From NCBI GenBank assembly GCA_011089965.1, contig JAANAU010000019.1:1-63909 (forward strand): DNA of 63,909 nucleotides. The letters are read 5' to 3'. This document shows positions 42,556 through 51,838 of this stretch, piece after piece. The stretch comes from Magnetococcales bacterium (GTDB lineage Bacteria; Pseudomonadota; Magnetococcia; Magnetococcales; Magnetaquicoccaceae). Made by a program: the position numbers and the translations under genes. Under the pieces are notes generated by a model. That model made no database searches. It saw only the letters and a program-made list of their open reading frames with translations, and was not told the origin of the DNA. The first letter of the stretch is position 1; every line of letters begins with the position of its first letter.

Positions 42556-45500
42556 GTCTGGTATATCGCATTTTCAAGATGGTTTTCGGGTTGCTGATCA
42601 CGCTGCTTCTGATGCTGGGTGCGGCAGGAGCAGCCTGGACCTATGATCCGCCGGATCTGACCCCGTATGTCGATCATCTGGCCCGTTTTCTGTCTGACCG
42701 GAGCGGGTTTCAGGTGCAATTGACCGGAGTGGAGCTGAAGATCGATTGGACACCGGTCATCATTGGCCAGGGGATCACGATTCTGGATCCGGAGTCAGGC
42801 CACCCGGTGTTGAGTGCCAGGCGTTTGGAGCTGCGTATCGATCTGCAATGGGATGCTCTGCCGGGTTTGCCAGTGGCACTGACCCTGGATCAGGTGCAAG
42901 GGAGGGTGCGACGGGCAGCGGCAGGTGGCTGGTATCTCGGCAATCATCCCTTGATACAACCCACCGATGGGCGCGCAGATGGAGCCGACTGGGTGGTCTT
43001 GCATACCCTGATCGCTCGGGACGCCCGGTTGAGCTGGGAGGATGAGACGGTTCTGGTCGCTGGTCAGCCTGTGCGTCTGGATTTGACTGACTTCCAGGCC
43101 ACGGCAACACGGGAGGTCAGCGGTGCAGTGCATGTACGTATGGAGGCCCGTTTCCCGACAAGTGGAGAGGATACCCGCATCGGGCTGGAAGGAACACGCA
43201 GCGTCCATGGAGAGTGGTCTGCACATCTGGAAGTGACAGAATGGCGTCTGGCACCGCTTCTGCCCTACCTGGCCGCTGCTCCCCCCTTGAATGGTCTGAC
43301 CACACCGATCCGCCTGGATGTCCGGCTGACCGGCAGCTCCCTGGAGTCTCTGCGGGTGGAGTGGGGGGTGGAATTGGGGGCCGGGCATCTGGCGTGGCCA
43401 CAACTGTTTCGCTGGCCATTGCCCATCACCCGTCTGGCAGCCAAAGGTGATTTGACCCATGCAGAGGCTGGTTGGGATCTGCGGGTTGCCCATTTTGCCC
43501 TTCGGTCCGTGCATGGTGAAGCGCAGGGGCAGTTCAGCCTGACCGGCCTGGCTGGCCCGGGTTCGCCTTATCTGGATCTGACCGCCAACGCCTCCGGCAA
43601 TCCGGCCAATCAGGCCAAATTCTATTATCCCACGCCGATCATGGATCCGGCCCTGGTCAACTGGTTGGATCACGCCTTGCAAAATGGGCGTGTGCAACAG
43701 GCCAGGGCAACCATTCGCGGTCACCTGGCCAACATGCCTGCCGGGCCAAAAGATCCACCAGAGGATCGGTTTCATATCGAGGCCGATGTCACGGGCGTTG
43801 AGTTGCACTATTTTCCGCCCTTGCTGCCGTTGACCCATGCCACAACGCATCTTGTGTTTGATCGCTACTCCTTCATGGCTCAGATAGCCGATGCCACGTA
43901 TGGCGGAACACGGCAGGTCAAAGGTGAGGTCCGGATTGCGGATATGGTGCATCATCCCGTTGTGGAGATTCAGGCCGAATCCCCGCACGTGGAGTTGCAA
44001 TCGGTCTGGAAGGAGATCGTCTCTCATCCGCATTTGCGCTGGGATGAGGCGATTGGCATGGCCGGGGCTGTGGCGCATGGGAGTGGACAGGCCAATCTGA
44101 AGATCACCTTGCCGTTACAGGCCATGTCAACCCTGACCTATTCTGGTCGCCTGGAGATGAAACAGGCTGGTTTCAAACCGCCTTTTCTGTCTCAGCCTTT
44201 GATGGATGCCCATGGTTGGTTGAATCTGGATGCGGATCGCCTGGAGATTCAGCTTGCAAGTGGCCGTTTGGATCTGTGGCCGCTTTCGGGTCAGGCCGTG
44301 GTGCGCAATTATCGGAGTCCGACCAAGGCGCATTTTACGGCGCGTCTGGAGACACGACTGGAACCGGCGCAATTGGCGGAATGGGCGGCCCCCTTGTTGG
44401 GAGAGGAGGGCTGGATACAAGGAGCCGTGCCGACCTGGCTGGAGTTCAACCGTCTGCCGGGTCAGGAAGGTTTTGGGGTCCGGGGTGCTGCGGATCTGCT
44501 GAAGAGCGGGGCGCGGGGCCGTTTGGGTTGGAACAAACGGTCAGAGGATCCTGGCAGCGTGCAGGGAGAGGGGAAACTTTCCAGACAGGGGCGTTTGACC
44601 CTCTCTTCCGTGCAGGTTCAGGCTGGCAATGTGCAGGGGGTTGGTCATATTGAGTGGGAGTTGTCGAACAATCAGGGCAGGATTTCATTTCCAGAACTGA
44701 AATGGGATCGCAGTTCCGGCAAGGCCGTGTTGACGCGCCATCAGGGGGCCTGGCGCATCGATGCCGATTGGAACCGGTTGGATCTTGGAGAGTTGTGGCG
44801 TCACATTCCGGCTGGCCCAGGGAGGAGATCCCAACCGGAAGCCGTTACCATGGCCGCGCCCGAGCAGAGTTGGCCCAAGCTGAACGTGCATCTGCGTGCC
44901 AAACAGTTGTTGTTGGCAGGCGGCGAGCAGGCCGAGCAGTTGGATGCCGAACTGGCCATGGAGTTGCGATCTGTGCGCGTTGATGATTGGCATATGCTTC
45001 AAGGGAACGGGGAGGTCAGGGGGAGTGGGGAGTTTTTGTGGTCGCGGCGCATCGGTTCCGGGGGGTATGGAGGTCGTTTGCGGGTTTCCAGCCAGGATTT
45101 CGGGCGGTTTTTTCGCTCTTTGGATGTGCACCACGGGTTGGAGGGAGGTCGGGGTGAGATGGAGGTCTCTTTGGATGGTTTTCAATCCCTGGGACAACGC
45201 TGGGTTGATGCCTTGTCCGGGACGGCCCGTTTTCGGTTTGAGCAGGGCAAGGTGCGCCGTTTTGGTTTTGTGGCCACGTTGCTTGGATTGTTTTCGTTGA
45301 AGGATCTGCCCAGGCTGGTGGTGGGAGAGCGTCCGGATTTGGATGGCAGTGGTTTGTATTATCAAGAATTTTCTGGAACGTTTGCCATTCACGACAGTGT
45401 CTGGACCATTGACCGGATGAAACTGCTCAGTCCATCCATGAACGTGGTTGTGACTGGTCTGGTTGATTTTCCGGGTGACCGGGTGGATCTGTTGGTGGGG

Positions 45501-45755
45501 GTGCGGCCCTTGCAGATTCTGGATGATCTGGTGAACACACTGCCACTGGTGGGAAAACTGGTCACCGGGGATCGTCAAAGCGTGTTGGAGACCCAATTCG
45601 ATGTCACCGGTTCCACCCATGCCCCCCAGGCCACGATTCGTCCGGTGTCGAGTCTGGCCCCCGGCCTGTTGCGGGATTGGATCAACAAGCCCTTGGAGTG
45701 GCTGCGCAAGGCAACAGAAGAGGGGCAGAATCCGGAATTGAGAACAGAGCGGTAA
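42552..45755 (+). CDS. Giant AsmA/YhdP-like protein
   Basis: A 1067-residue protein with one N-terminal membrane anchor (residues ~8-30) and a long beta-rich periplasmic part of the AsmA/YhdP/TamB superfamily (DUF3971-like). The C-terminal block (LVGVRPLQILDDLVNTLPLVGKLVTG; QFDVTGSTHAPQATIRPV) is the YhdP/AsmA-2 hallmark. Such proteins form hydrophobic grooves that move phospholipids from the inner to the outer membrane. The start is the ATG at 42552 overlapping the upstream stop; an earlier TTG is rejected. It is convergent with the RTX protease. Confidence 0.88.
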   Translation: MSLVYRIFKMVFGLLITLLLMLGAAGAAWTYDPPDLTPYVDHLARFLSDRSGFQVQLTGVELKIDWTPVIIGQGITILDPESGHPVLSARRLELRIDLQWDALPGLPVALTLDQVQGRVRRAAAGGWYLGNHPLIQPTDGRADGADWVVLHTLIARDARLSWEDETVLVAGQPVRLDLTDFQATATREVSGAVHVRMEARFPTSGEDTRIGLEGTRSVHGEWSAHLEVTEWRLAPLLPYLAAAPPLNGLTTPIRLDVRLTGSSLESLRVEWGVELGAGHLAWPQLFRWPLPITRLAAKGDLTHAEAGWDLRVAHFALRSVHGEAQGQFSLTGLAGPGSPYLDLTANASGNPANQAKFYYPTPIMDPALVNWLDHALQNGRVQQARATIRGHLANMPAGPKDPPEDRFHIEADVTGVELHYFPPLLPLTHATTHLVFDRYSFMAQIADATYGGTRQVKGEVRIADMVHHPVVEIQAESPHVELQSVWKEIVSHPHLRWDEAIGMAGAVAHGSGQANLKITLPLQAMSTLTYSGRLEMKQAGFKPPFLSQPLMDAHGWLNLDADRLEIQLASGRLDLWPLSGQAVVRNYRSPTKAHFTARLETRLEPAQLAEWAAPLLGEEGWIQGAVPTWLEFNRLPGQEGFGVRGAADLLKSGARGRLGWNKRSEDPGSVQGEGKLSRQGRLTLSSVQVQAGNVQGVGHIEWELSNNQGRISFPELKWDRSSGKAVLTRHQGAWRIDADWNRLDLGELWRHIPAGPGRRSQPEAVTMAAPEQSWPKLNVHLRAKQLLLAGGEQAEQLDAELAMELRSVRVDDWHMLQGNGEVRGSGEFLWSRRIGSGGYGGRLRVSSQDFGRFFRSLDVHHGLEGGRGEMEVSLDGFQSLGQRWVDALSGTARFRFEQGKVRRFGFVATLLGLFSLKDLPRLVVGERPDLDGSGLYYQEFSGTFAIHDSVWTIDRMKLLSPSMNVVVTGLVDFPGDRVDLLVGVRPLQILDDLVNTLPLVGKLVTGDRQSVLETQFDVTGSTHAPQATIRPVSSLAPGLLRDWINKPLEWLRKATEEGQNPELRTER

Positions 45756-45785
45756 AGCTCTGTAATAATACTGGGATTATGCCGT

Positions 45786-46982
45786 TCAACTGGACACGAT
45801 CAACAACTGAGAGGCAGAGAGGGTGCGGACGTTGAGGGTGGCCAGGCTGACAGCGGTATTGGCGCCAGTGCCATCCGGGTCATAGCGCAGCAGGCCGGTG
45901 GAGGTGTTGAAGAGAAAACGTTGGCTGGTGGTGGAGGCCAGACCGCTGCTGCTGGCGCGAAAGCGGCTTGTTCCCAGGGTTCCGGTGAGAAGATTGCCGA
46001 AATTCTTGCTGACAAAGACCAGCTTGTCCCCTTGGGTGGCCGAGAAATCGGTAATGGTGTCGCGTCCTTCGGAAGAGGTTGTGAACTTGAATTGATCCGC
46101 ACCGGTTCCACCGGTCAACGTGTCGGTTCCGGTCCCGCCGTAGAGTCGGTCTGCTCCGGCATTGCCGTACAACAGATCAGACCCGGTGCTGCCAGAGAGA
46201 TAATCGTTGCCTTCGCCGCCGCGCAGGGTGTCGTTGCCACCCTTGCCATAGAGTTTGTCATGACCTGTACCGGCTTGGATGGCATCGTTGACTGCTGTGC
46301 CGGTGTAGATCATCCCGGAACGGGTCGGTCCCACGCCATAGGTGTTGCCCAAACCATCCCCGCCATAAAGCCAAGCCAGGGCTGCCAGGTCGTACTCCTG
46401 GAACGTGGTTTTGGCTGATCCGCTCCAGTGGTAGGACATCAGGGTGTTGCTGGTATTGTCTTCGCTGTCCGCCAGCTGGTTGGTTCCTTCAAACGGATGT
46501 TTCAAACCCAAAGAGTGTCCCAGTTCATGCAACAACACCTGGTAGCCAGCCGAGCCGTAGGCAATGCTTTCGGTGAGATATTGATCATCCAGATAGATGT
46601 ATTCATTGACCAGGTATGAGGTCAGATTGTTCAGATGATCATAGCGGTAGTTGTAGTTGTAGGAACAGAGGCCGGCAAGACCGTTGGGAACATCCCTGAT
46701 CGAAAAGTGAAAAATGGCATTATCGCCACTGGCGGTTTCCGCAAATTCAATGCCGGTTACACGGGCTACATACCCCAAAGCCGTGCGGACCGCATCCTGT
46801 TGGGTGGTGGTGAGGGCTGTGACCGGGGTTTGATCTTCCAGATTCTCGGTAATGGAGAAGGTGTAGCGTATGGAGTTGCCAGGGTCAGGCAGCAGGTAAT
46901 TGAGATTAGGCGCGGTTTCCAGCAAAGCATCGATGCGGCTCACACCCGAGGTCGGAATGGGTAGATCGTTGACTGTGGCCAT
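45786..46982 (-). CDS. Serralysin-like RTX metalloprotease (type I secretion substrate)
   Basis: A 398-residue secreted zinc protease with no signal peptide. The active site is LLHELGHSLGLKHP (HExxHxxGxxH) with the Met-turn NTLMSYHW. Residues ~230-300 are RTX calcium repeats (LYGKGGNDTL, GGEGNDYLSGSTGSDLLYG, LYGGTGTDTLTGGTGADQF). The end is a short hydrophobic C-terminal secretion signal (LSASQLLIVSS). This is a plausible cargo of one of the two T1SSs in the window. It is shorter than the classic ~480-residue serralysins. The start at 46982 has AGGAG 8 nt upstream. Confidence 0.92.
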   Translation of the reverse strand: MATVNDLPIPTSGVSRIDALLETAPNLNYLLPDPGNSIRYTFSITENLEDQTPVTALTTTQQDAVRTALGYVARVTGIEFAETASGDNAIFHFSIRDVPNGLAGLCSYNYNYRYDHLNNLTSYLVNEYIYLDDQYLTESIAYGSAGYQVLLHELGHSLGLKHPFEGTNQLADSEDNTSNTLMSYHWSGSAKTTFQEYDLAALAWLYGGDGLGNTYGVGPTRSGMIYTGTAVNDAIQAGTGHDKLYGKGGNDTLRGGEGNDYLSGSTGSDLLYGNAGADRLYGGTGTDTLTGGTGADQFKFTTSSEGRDTITDFSATQGDKLVFVSKNFGNLLTGTLGTSRFRASSSGLASTTSQRFLFNTSTGLLRYDPDGTGANTAVSLATLNVRTLSASQLLIVSS

Positions 46983-47072
46983 GCGTCATGCTCCTGCTGG
47001 TTTGTTGGTCCATCAATACGGTGGAAGGGCCAGTATAGTGGGCAACGGGGTGGTTGGGAAGCGAAATGCGGT

Positions 47073-47882
47073 TCATGCCGGGTCGGTGTGGCGTTTGCTC
47101 TCCTGCCACAATGCTTCCAACTCATCGAGGGAGGCATCGGTCGGGGAACGGTGATCGGCATGGAGTTTTTGCTCCATGTAGCGAAAGCGGTTCTGGCTTT
47201 TGTGGGTGGCGCGGCGCAGGGCCATCTCCGGGTTGATGCGGTAGTGACCGGCCAGATTGACCAGGGTCAGCAAGAGATCGCCCAGCTCCTCTTCGCGCTG
47301 ATCCTGGGTGGTGGCTTGGCGCAGCTCCTCCAGCTCTTCGTGGACTTTTTCCAAAACCCCGTCGGGTCCGCTCCAGTCAAAACCCACCTGGGACATTTTT
47401 CTTTGGACCTTGGCAGCCCAGAGCAAAGCCGGCAGGCGGCTGTTGACATCATCGAAGACCGATTTCAGTCCGCCTGAGGCGCTTTTTTCGGCCCGTTTGA
47501 TCACTTCCCACTGGGCCACCACCTGTTCCGGGTCTTCCAGCCCGGCACGCACCGGGTCAAAGACATGAGGGTGACGCCGGGTCATTTTATCCACAATGCC
47601 GGAGATGACATCGTTCAAGGTGAAATGGCCCTCTTCCTGGGCAATGCGGCTGTGGAACACGATGTGAAAGAGCAGATCCCCCAGTTCGTCCTTCCATGCC
47701 CGGATGTTGCGGGTCTCGACCGCCTCGACTACTTCAAAGGCCTCCTCAATGGTGTAGGGCAAGAGCGAGCGCGGCGTTTGTTCGCGATCCCAGGGGCACC
47801 CCTCTGGCCCACGCAGACAGGCCATCAGCTCTTCCAGGCGCTCCAGGATTGGGCCGGTATTGGGTTGGCAGTGGTGTGGCAT
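47073..47882 (-). CDS. mazG: Nucleoside triphosphate pyrophosphohydrolase MazG
   Basis: A 269-residue all-alpha NTP pyrophosphatase with two MazG domains. The metal-binding E-E-x-x-E...E-x-x-D set is EEAFEVVE with DELGDLLFHIVFHS in the first half, and EELGDLLLTLVNLA in the second. It starts with the usual LMACLRGPEGCPWDREQTPRSLLPYTIEEA. It degrades aberrant or excess NTPs. It is transcribed toward the RTX protease gene and ends 90 nt before it. Confidence 0.95.
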   Translation of the reverse strand: MPHHCQPNTGPILERLEELMACLRGPEGCPWDREQTPRSLLPYTIEEAFEVVEAVETRNIRAWKDELGDLLFHIVFHSRIAQEEGHFTLNDVISGIVDKMTRRHPHVFDPVRAGLEDPEQVVAQWEVIKRAEKSASGGLKSVFDDVNSRLPALLWAAKVQRKMSQVGFDWSGPDGVLEKVHEELEELRQATTQDQREEELGDLLLTLVNLAGHYRINPEMALRRATHKSQNRFRYMEQKLHADHRSPTDASLDELEALWQESKRHTDPA

Positions 47883-48098
47883 GAGAACGACCTCTGACTG
47901 GAATAAAAAGTATGGAGATTATGGGGGATTCTGACAAAAAATCAAGCGGTTTCCCATGGCATACGAATCGGGTCTGATTATGAATAAATCATCAATATCA
48001 CAACAGAATTCGCTTGACTGGTGACGTTACGCAGCAGCATACTTGGTTATATGATGAGAGGTGTACGTGATTGGTATGGCTATGGACAGGTACAAAAG

Positions 48099-49151
48099 AT
48101 GACGAATTCTCCAGATCGTCCGGACAAGAGGTGTTGGCACTGTTTGTTGGGCAAGGTGCTGGAGGAGCCATTGACGCGGCTGGGTGTGACGGTTCAGACC
48201 GAGGTGGATGTGTCGAGCGTCTTGCCGCGTGCGGATATCATTCTGTTGCGCCGGGAGGGTGAGGATTGGACCGGGGAACAGAGGAGCTGGCTGGCAGACG
48301 GGCTGCGGGATACGCGGGCCAGGGAGTTGCTGATTGAATTCAAATTCACCGAAGGCTTGAATGAAGAGGCGATTGCTCAACTGTTTGTCAATGATCATCT
48401 TTACCGTATCAAGCAGAAACTGGGAGAGGATGATCTGGCCAGTTTTTTGGTTTCGTCCCAGACTCCCCGTGCGGCGTTGTTGGAGTCGCATGGTTTCAAA
48501 CCGGTCGGGAGGCCGGGAGTGTACGGGACAGAGTATCCGCAGTTCAGCCGTTTTCGTTTGATTTTGTTGAACGAGTTGGAAGATGTGTCGCACAATGCCC
48601 CGGTCAAGAGTTTCGCCAGTCGGGAGTCGGAGTGGCGCAAGGGGTTCAAGCGGATGATCGGACGGGATTTGCATCAAGTATCCGATGATTTTCATTGGTT
48701 TTTCTCTGGAATCGGGAGGATGCGCATGAAAGGGGTGGAAGAGTTGTTTCCAAAAGGCTGGACGCCGAATGAAGTGTTGATGTTGGGAAAGATGACCTGG
48801 TTTGAAAAGATGATGAATCAGATGCCGGATGAAGAGCTGTTCCAGTTCCGTCGGACCGTGGATATTCGCGAGGAAGGCCGCGAGAAGGGCCGTGAGGAGG
48901 GCCGTGAGGAGGGCCGTGAGAAGGGCCGTGAGGAGGGCCGTGAGGAGGGCCGTGAGGAGGGCCGCGAGGAAGAGGGCAGAAGAATCGTTTTGCGCCAATT
49001 GACCCGTCGTTTCGGTCTTCTGCCTGGTCCGGTTCAGGAGAAGATCGCACAGGCCAATGCGGACTCTCTGGAGCGTTGGGGGGATCGATTGCTGGATGCA
49101 GGATCGCTGGCAGAGGTGTTTGCGGACGATCCGTCGTTTGGGGCGCATTAA
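48099..49151 (+). CDS. Rpn/PD-(D/E)XK-like protein with DUF4351 C-terminus (paralogue 2)
   Basis: A 350-residue paralogue of the gene at 16.3-17.3 kb. It has RADIILLRR and LLIEFKFTEG as the Asp and Glu-x-Lys core, then FASRESEWRKGFKRM, a run of GREE/GREK units, and the DUF4351-like end (QLTRRFGLLPGPVQEKIAQANADSLERWGDRLLDAGSLAEVF). The start at 48099 aligns with the first paralogue (CWHCLLGKVLEEPL versus CWHDLVGATLKELL). The array is longer here. It is flanked by 200-240 nt of non-coding DNA on each side. Such proteins are often multi-copy and mobile. Confidence 0.78.
   Translation: MTNSPDRPDKRCWHCLLGKVLEEPLTRLGVTVQTEVDVSSVLPRADIILLRREGEDWTGEQRSWLADGLRDTRARELLIEFKFTEGLNEEAIAQLFVNDHLYRIKQKLGEDDLASFLVSSQTPRAALLESHGFKPVGRPGVYGTEYPQFSRFRLILLNELEDVSHNAPVKSFASRESEWRKGFKRMIGRDLHQVSDDFHWFFSGIGRMRMKGVEELFPKGWTPNEVLMLGKMTWFEKMMNQMPDEELFQFRRTVDIREEGREKGREEGREEGREKGREEGREEGREEGREEEGRRIVLRQLTRRFGLLPGPVQEKIAQANADSLERWGDRLLDAGSLAEVFADDPSFGAH
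48867..48977 (+). repeat. In-frame 12-nt minisatellite, eight to nine copies
   Basis: Eight perfect-length units of 12 nt (CGTGAGGAGGGC and variants) plus a ninth with an inserted codon encode R-E-E/K-G repeats in paralogue 2. Unit-sized gains and losses would keep the reading frame. The third codon position varies little between units, indicating recent expansion. Confidence 0.93.
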
Positions 49152-49305
49152 CGGACCGTTTTTTGAATCTGGAGTCAACTTTGCCGGGCAGGTGGAGGGA
49201 ACTGCCAGGGTTCCGACGAAGATTAAGGAAAGATTACCGATAGTTGCGTTACCCAAACCCATGAATCGCCTTGAAAAGACCATGGGACAATGCATGCCTT
49301 ATGAT

Positions 49306-49322
49306 TTGGCATGTCGGTTGCT
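49306..49322 (+). promoter_or_regulatory. Sigma-54 promoter of the flg operon
   Basis: TTGGCATGTCGGTTGCT matches the -24/-12 consensus (TGGCACG-N4-TTGCA) at all but two positions, with the invariant GG (49308-49309) and GC (49320-49321) exactly 10 nt apart. Transcription would start near 49333, about 60 nt before flgF. It implies RpoN plus an enhancer-binding activator controls these middle-class flagellar genes. Confidence 0.85.
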
Positions 49323-49393
49323 TAAGGGAACCGGGAACAGGACGGATTCTTGAGAGTCGAACCGGGTTGCATGATCATTGGGAGCGAGTGTCC

Positions 49394-50200
49394 ATGGATA
49401 GTGGAATTTATGCGGCGGTAAACGGGGCCTTGCGCACCGAGATGCGTCTCGATGTGCTGGCCAACAATCTGGCCAACGTCAATACCAACGGGTTCAAGGA
49501 GGGGAACATCACCTTTGAATCCTACATGACACGGGCCGGCAACGAGCAATTTCCTCTGCCCGGTGACTCCTTCATGGGGCACAAAGGGCCGTCGGAGTTG
49601 CCCTATCCCTTTATCAATCCGGCATCCAGCGCCTACAGCATGTCCTATCCGGCGGCTCCGAGTACCACGACCGATACCACCCAAGGCGCACTCAAAGGGA
49701 CGGGAAACCCGTTGGACGTGGCCATAGACGGCGAGGGCTATTTCGTGATCGACACCCCGGAAGGCAGACGTTACACCCGCGATGGTTCGTTCCAGATCAA
49801 CGAACAGGGTGAGATGGTGACCAAGGATGGTTACCCGGTTCTCAGCAGCGGAGGCGCACCCCTGACCATCGGCAACCAGGGGGTTGAGATCAGTCAGGAT
49901 GGCACGGTGGCCAGTCCGTCCGGACAGGTGGGCCAACTGTTGCGGGTCGGACTGCCCAAAGAGGCTCTGAAACGGGTTGGCCAGAATCTCTATTCCGCCC
50001 CTCCTGGGAGTGAAACCTCGTTGGCTGCTGCGCGTGGCGGCTTCAAGCAGGGGTTTCTGGAGGCATCCAATACCAATACCGTGCGCGGCATGACCCAGAT
50101 GATCGAGGCCAACCGCAACTTTGAGAATTATCTGAAAATCATCCAGACCTTGGATGGCATCGACGGACAGGCCAATCAGATCGGCCATCTGGGTGGTTGA
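49394..50200 (+). CDS. flgF: Flagellar proximal rod protein FlgF
   Basis: A 268-residue rod protein. The N-terminal ALRTEMRLDVLANNLANVNTNGFKEG is the rod/hook signature and the C-terminal EASNTNTVRGMTQMIEANRNFENYLK is the matching domain. The start at 49394 gives MDSGIYAAVNG; the earlier frame upstream is rejected because it would cover the promoter. It is the first gene of the operon, 49 nt before flgG. Confidence 0.95.
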   Translation: MDSGIYAAVNGALRTEMRLDVLANNLANVNTNGFKEGNITFESYMTRAGNEQFPLPGDSFMGHKGPSELPYPFINPASSAYSMSYPAAPSTTTDTTQGALKGTGNPLDVAIDGEGYFVIDTPEGRRYTRDGSFQINEQGEMVTKDGYPVLSSGGAPLTIGNQGVEISQDGTVASPSGQVGQLLRVGLPKEALKRVGQNLYSAPPGSETSLAAARGGFKQGFLEASNTNTVRGMTQMIEANRNFENYLKIIQTLDGIDGQANQIGHLGG

Positions 50201-50249
50201 CGGGTCTTAGTCGGATAACCGGTCAAAAGAATGCAAGGAGAACCAAACG

Positions 50250-51059
50250 ATGATGCGAGCAATGTGGAGCGCGGCCACCGGGATGTCCGCCCAGGAACGG
50301 AGCATGGATGTCATTGCCAACAACCTGGCCAATGTCAATACCACGGGTTTCAAGCACTCCCGGACCCATTTTCAGGATCTGTTGTATGCCAACATGCGGC
50401 CTGCCGGTAGCGAAACCTCGGACACCGGCACCCAGGTTCCGGTGGGAATTCAGTTGGGACATGGCGTCAAGGTGGTCTCTGTGTCCAAGGAGTTCAGCCA
50501 GGGGAGTGCGGTTCCAACCAGCGATGCGCCATTCAATGTGGATATGATGGTCAACGGTCAGGGGTTCTTTCAGGTTGAGTTGCCCAATGGCGAGATCGCC
50601 TATACCCGTGATGGTCATTTCGAGATCAACAAGGATGGCAATATCGTGACAGCCGATGGCTATCCGTTGCGGGGTGGTGCCGTGGGTGTCAATCCGTCGT
50701 TGCATACCCGCATTTCGATTGAAAGCAGCGGGTCGATTGGTTTTTCCACCAATGCGGCACCGGGATTCCTGGCCAATCAGGGTCAGATCGAATTGGCCCG
50801 TTTTGTGAATCCTTCTGGATTGACGGCCATTGGCAACAACCTGTTCGTCGAGAGTGTCTCGTCCGGGGCACCGGTGGTGGCCAAACCCGATACCGATGGC
50901 ATGGGTTCGTTGCGTCAGCATGTGCTGGAACAGTCGAACGTCAATATGGTGACGGAAATGGTGGATATGATCGCGACTCAAAGGGCCTATGAAATCGGCA
51001 CCAAGGCGATCCAGACTGCGGACAACATGTTGAGCCAGGTGGCGCAACTGAAGCGTTGA
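50250..51059 (+). CDS. flgG: Flagellar distal rod protein FlgG
   Basis: A 269-residue rod subunit. The signature is SMDVIANNLANVNTTGFKHSRTHFQDLLY; the central segment after DTGTQVPVGIQLGHGVKV is the FlgG-specific insertion, and the C-terminal EQSNVNMVTEMVDMIATQRAYEIGTKAIQTAD is typical. It has AAGGAG at good spacing. It makes the distal rod spanning the peptidoglycan and LPS layers. Confidence 0.97.
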   Translation: MMRAMWSAATGMSAQERSMDVIANNLANVNTTGFKHSRTHFQDLLYANMRPAGSETSDTGTQVPVGIQLGHGVKVVSVSKEFSQGSAVPTSDAPFNVDMMVNGQGFFQVELPNGEIAYTRDGHFEINKDGNIVTADGYPLRGGAVGVNPSLHTRISIESSGSIGFSTNAAPGFLANQGQIELARFVNPSGLTAIGNNLFVESVSSGAPVVAKPDTDGMGSLRQHVLEQSNVNMVTEMVDMIATQRAYEIGTKAIQTADNMLSQVAQLKR

Positions 51060-51090
51060 TGACATTGAGTGCATGAACTAAGGAGGCTCC

Positions 51091-51813
51091 ATGGGTATGG
51101 TCGGACACAGGATCGCCAAGAGAATGATGATTGGCCTGATGGTCGGACTGCTCCCCTGGTCCGCCTCGGCCCAGGTTTTGCAACGGTCTGAAGTGGTGCG
51201 CGAGAGCGAACAGCACATCAAGGCGGTACTGGAAGAAGAGGGGATGGGATTGCGGCTGGATCGGCTGGTCTATCGGGAAGAACTCAAGCTTCCGGACGGC
51301 AAGGTGAGCTGGAAGGTGACTGCCGGCCAGAACGATTGGCGTGCCGGGCGTCAAACCATTCCTGTCGAAGTATCGGTGAATGGCAAAATGGTGACGGTCA
51401 TCCAGGTAACCGCCACTCTGAAACAGACTTCACGCTATCTGGTTTTGAAACGTCCGTTGAAGCGCGGGGATGTGGTCAGCGAAGCCGATCTGAAATGGGA
51501 AGAAGGGGAGCTGGATCGTCCACCAGTGGATCTGGTGGATAATCCCAGGCAACTGGCGGGGCAGTCGGCCACCCGTCAGATACCAGCAGGTCGGCCTTTG
51601 CAGTATGAGGCCTTTGCCTCGCCCCACGTTGTGGCGCGGGGAGAACGGGTGCAGGTCGCGGCCATTCGCGGATCCTTGCATATCGAGACAGTTGGAATTG
51701 CCAAGGCGCCAGGACGGATCGGCGAGACCATCCAGTTGGAAAACCCGGCCAGTCATCGTCGGTTTGATGCGCGCGTCACCGGACCGGGACGGGCAGAAGT
51801 GGTGGCATGGTAG
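51091..51813 (+). CDS. flgA: Flagellar P-ring assembly chaperone FlgA
   Basis: A 240-residue periplasmic protein. Signal peptide (MMIGLMVGLLPWSASA, cut near AQV), then a SAF domain, with LKRPLKRGDVVSEADLKWEE and ASHRRFDARVTGPGRAEV at the C-terminus. It helps FlgI assemble the P ring. Its position between flgG and flgH is typical of alphaproteobacteria and relatives. A perfect AAGGAGG site precedes the ATG. Confidence 0.93.
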   Translation: MGMVGHRIAKRMMIGLMVGLLPWSASAQVLQRSEVVRESEQHIKAVLEEEGMGLRLDRLVYREELKLPDGKVSWKVTAGQNDWRAGRQTIPVEVSVNGKMVTVIQVTATLKQTSRYLVLKRPLKRGDVVSEADLKWEEGELDRPPVDLVDNPRQLAGQSATRQIPAGRPLQYEAFASPHVVARGERVQVAAIRGSLHIETVGIAKAPGRIGETIQLENPASHRRFDARVTGPGRAEVVAW

Positions 51814-51838
51814 GGTGTCAACCGAGGGAGTGAATGCA

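Noticed and set aside
48867-48977. CRISPR-like tandem repeat
   Set aside because: Units are 12 nt with no spacers and are in frame within a coding gene.
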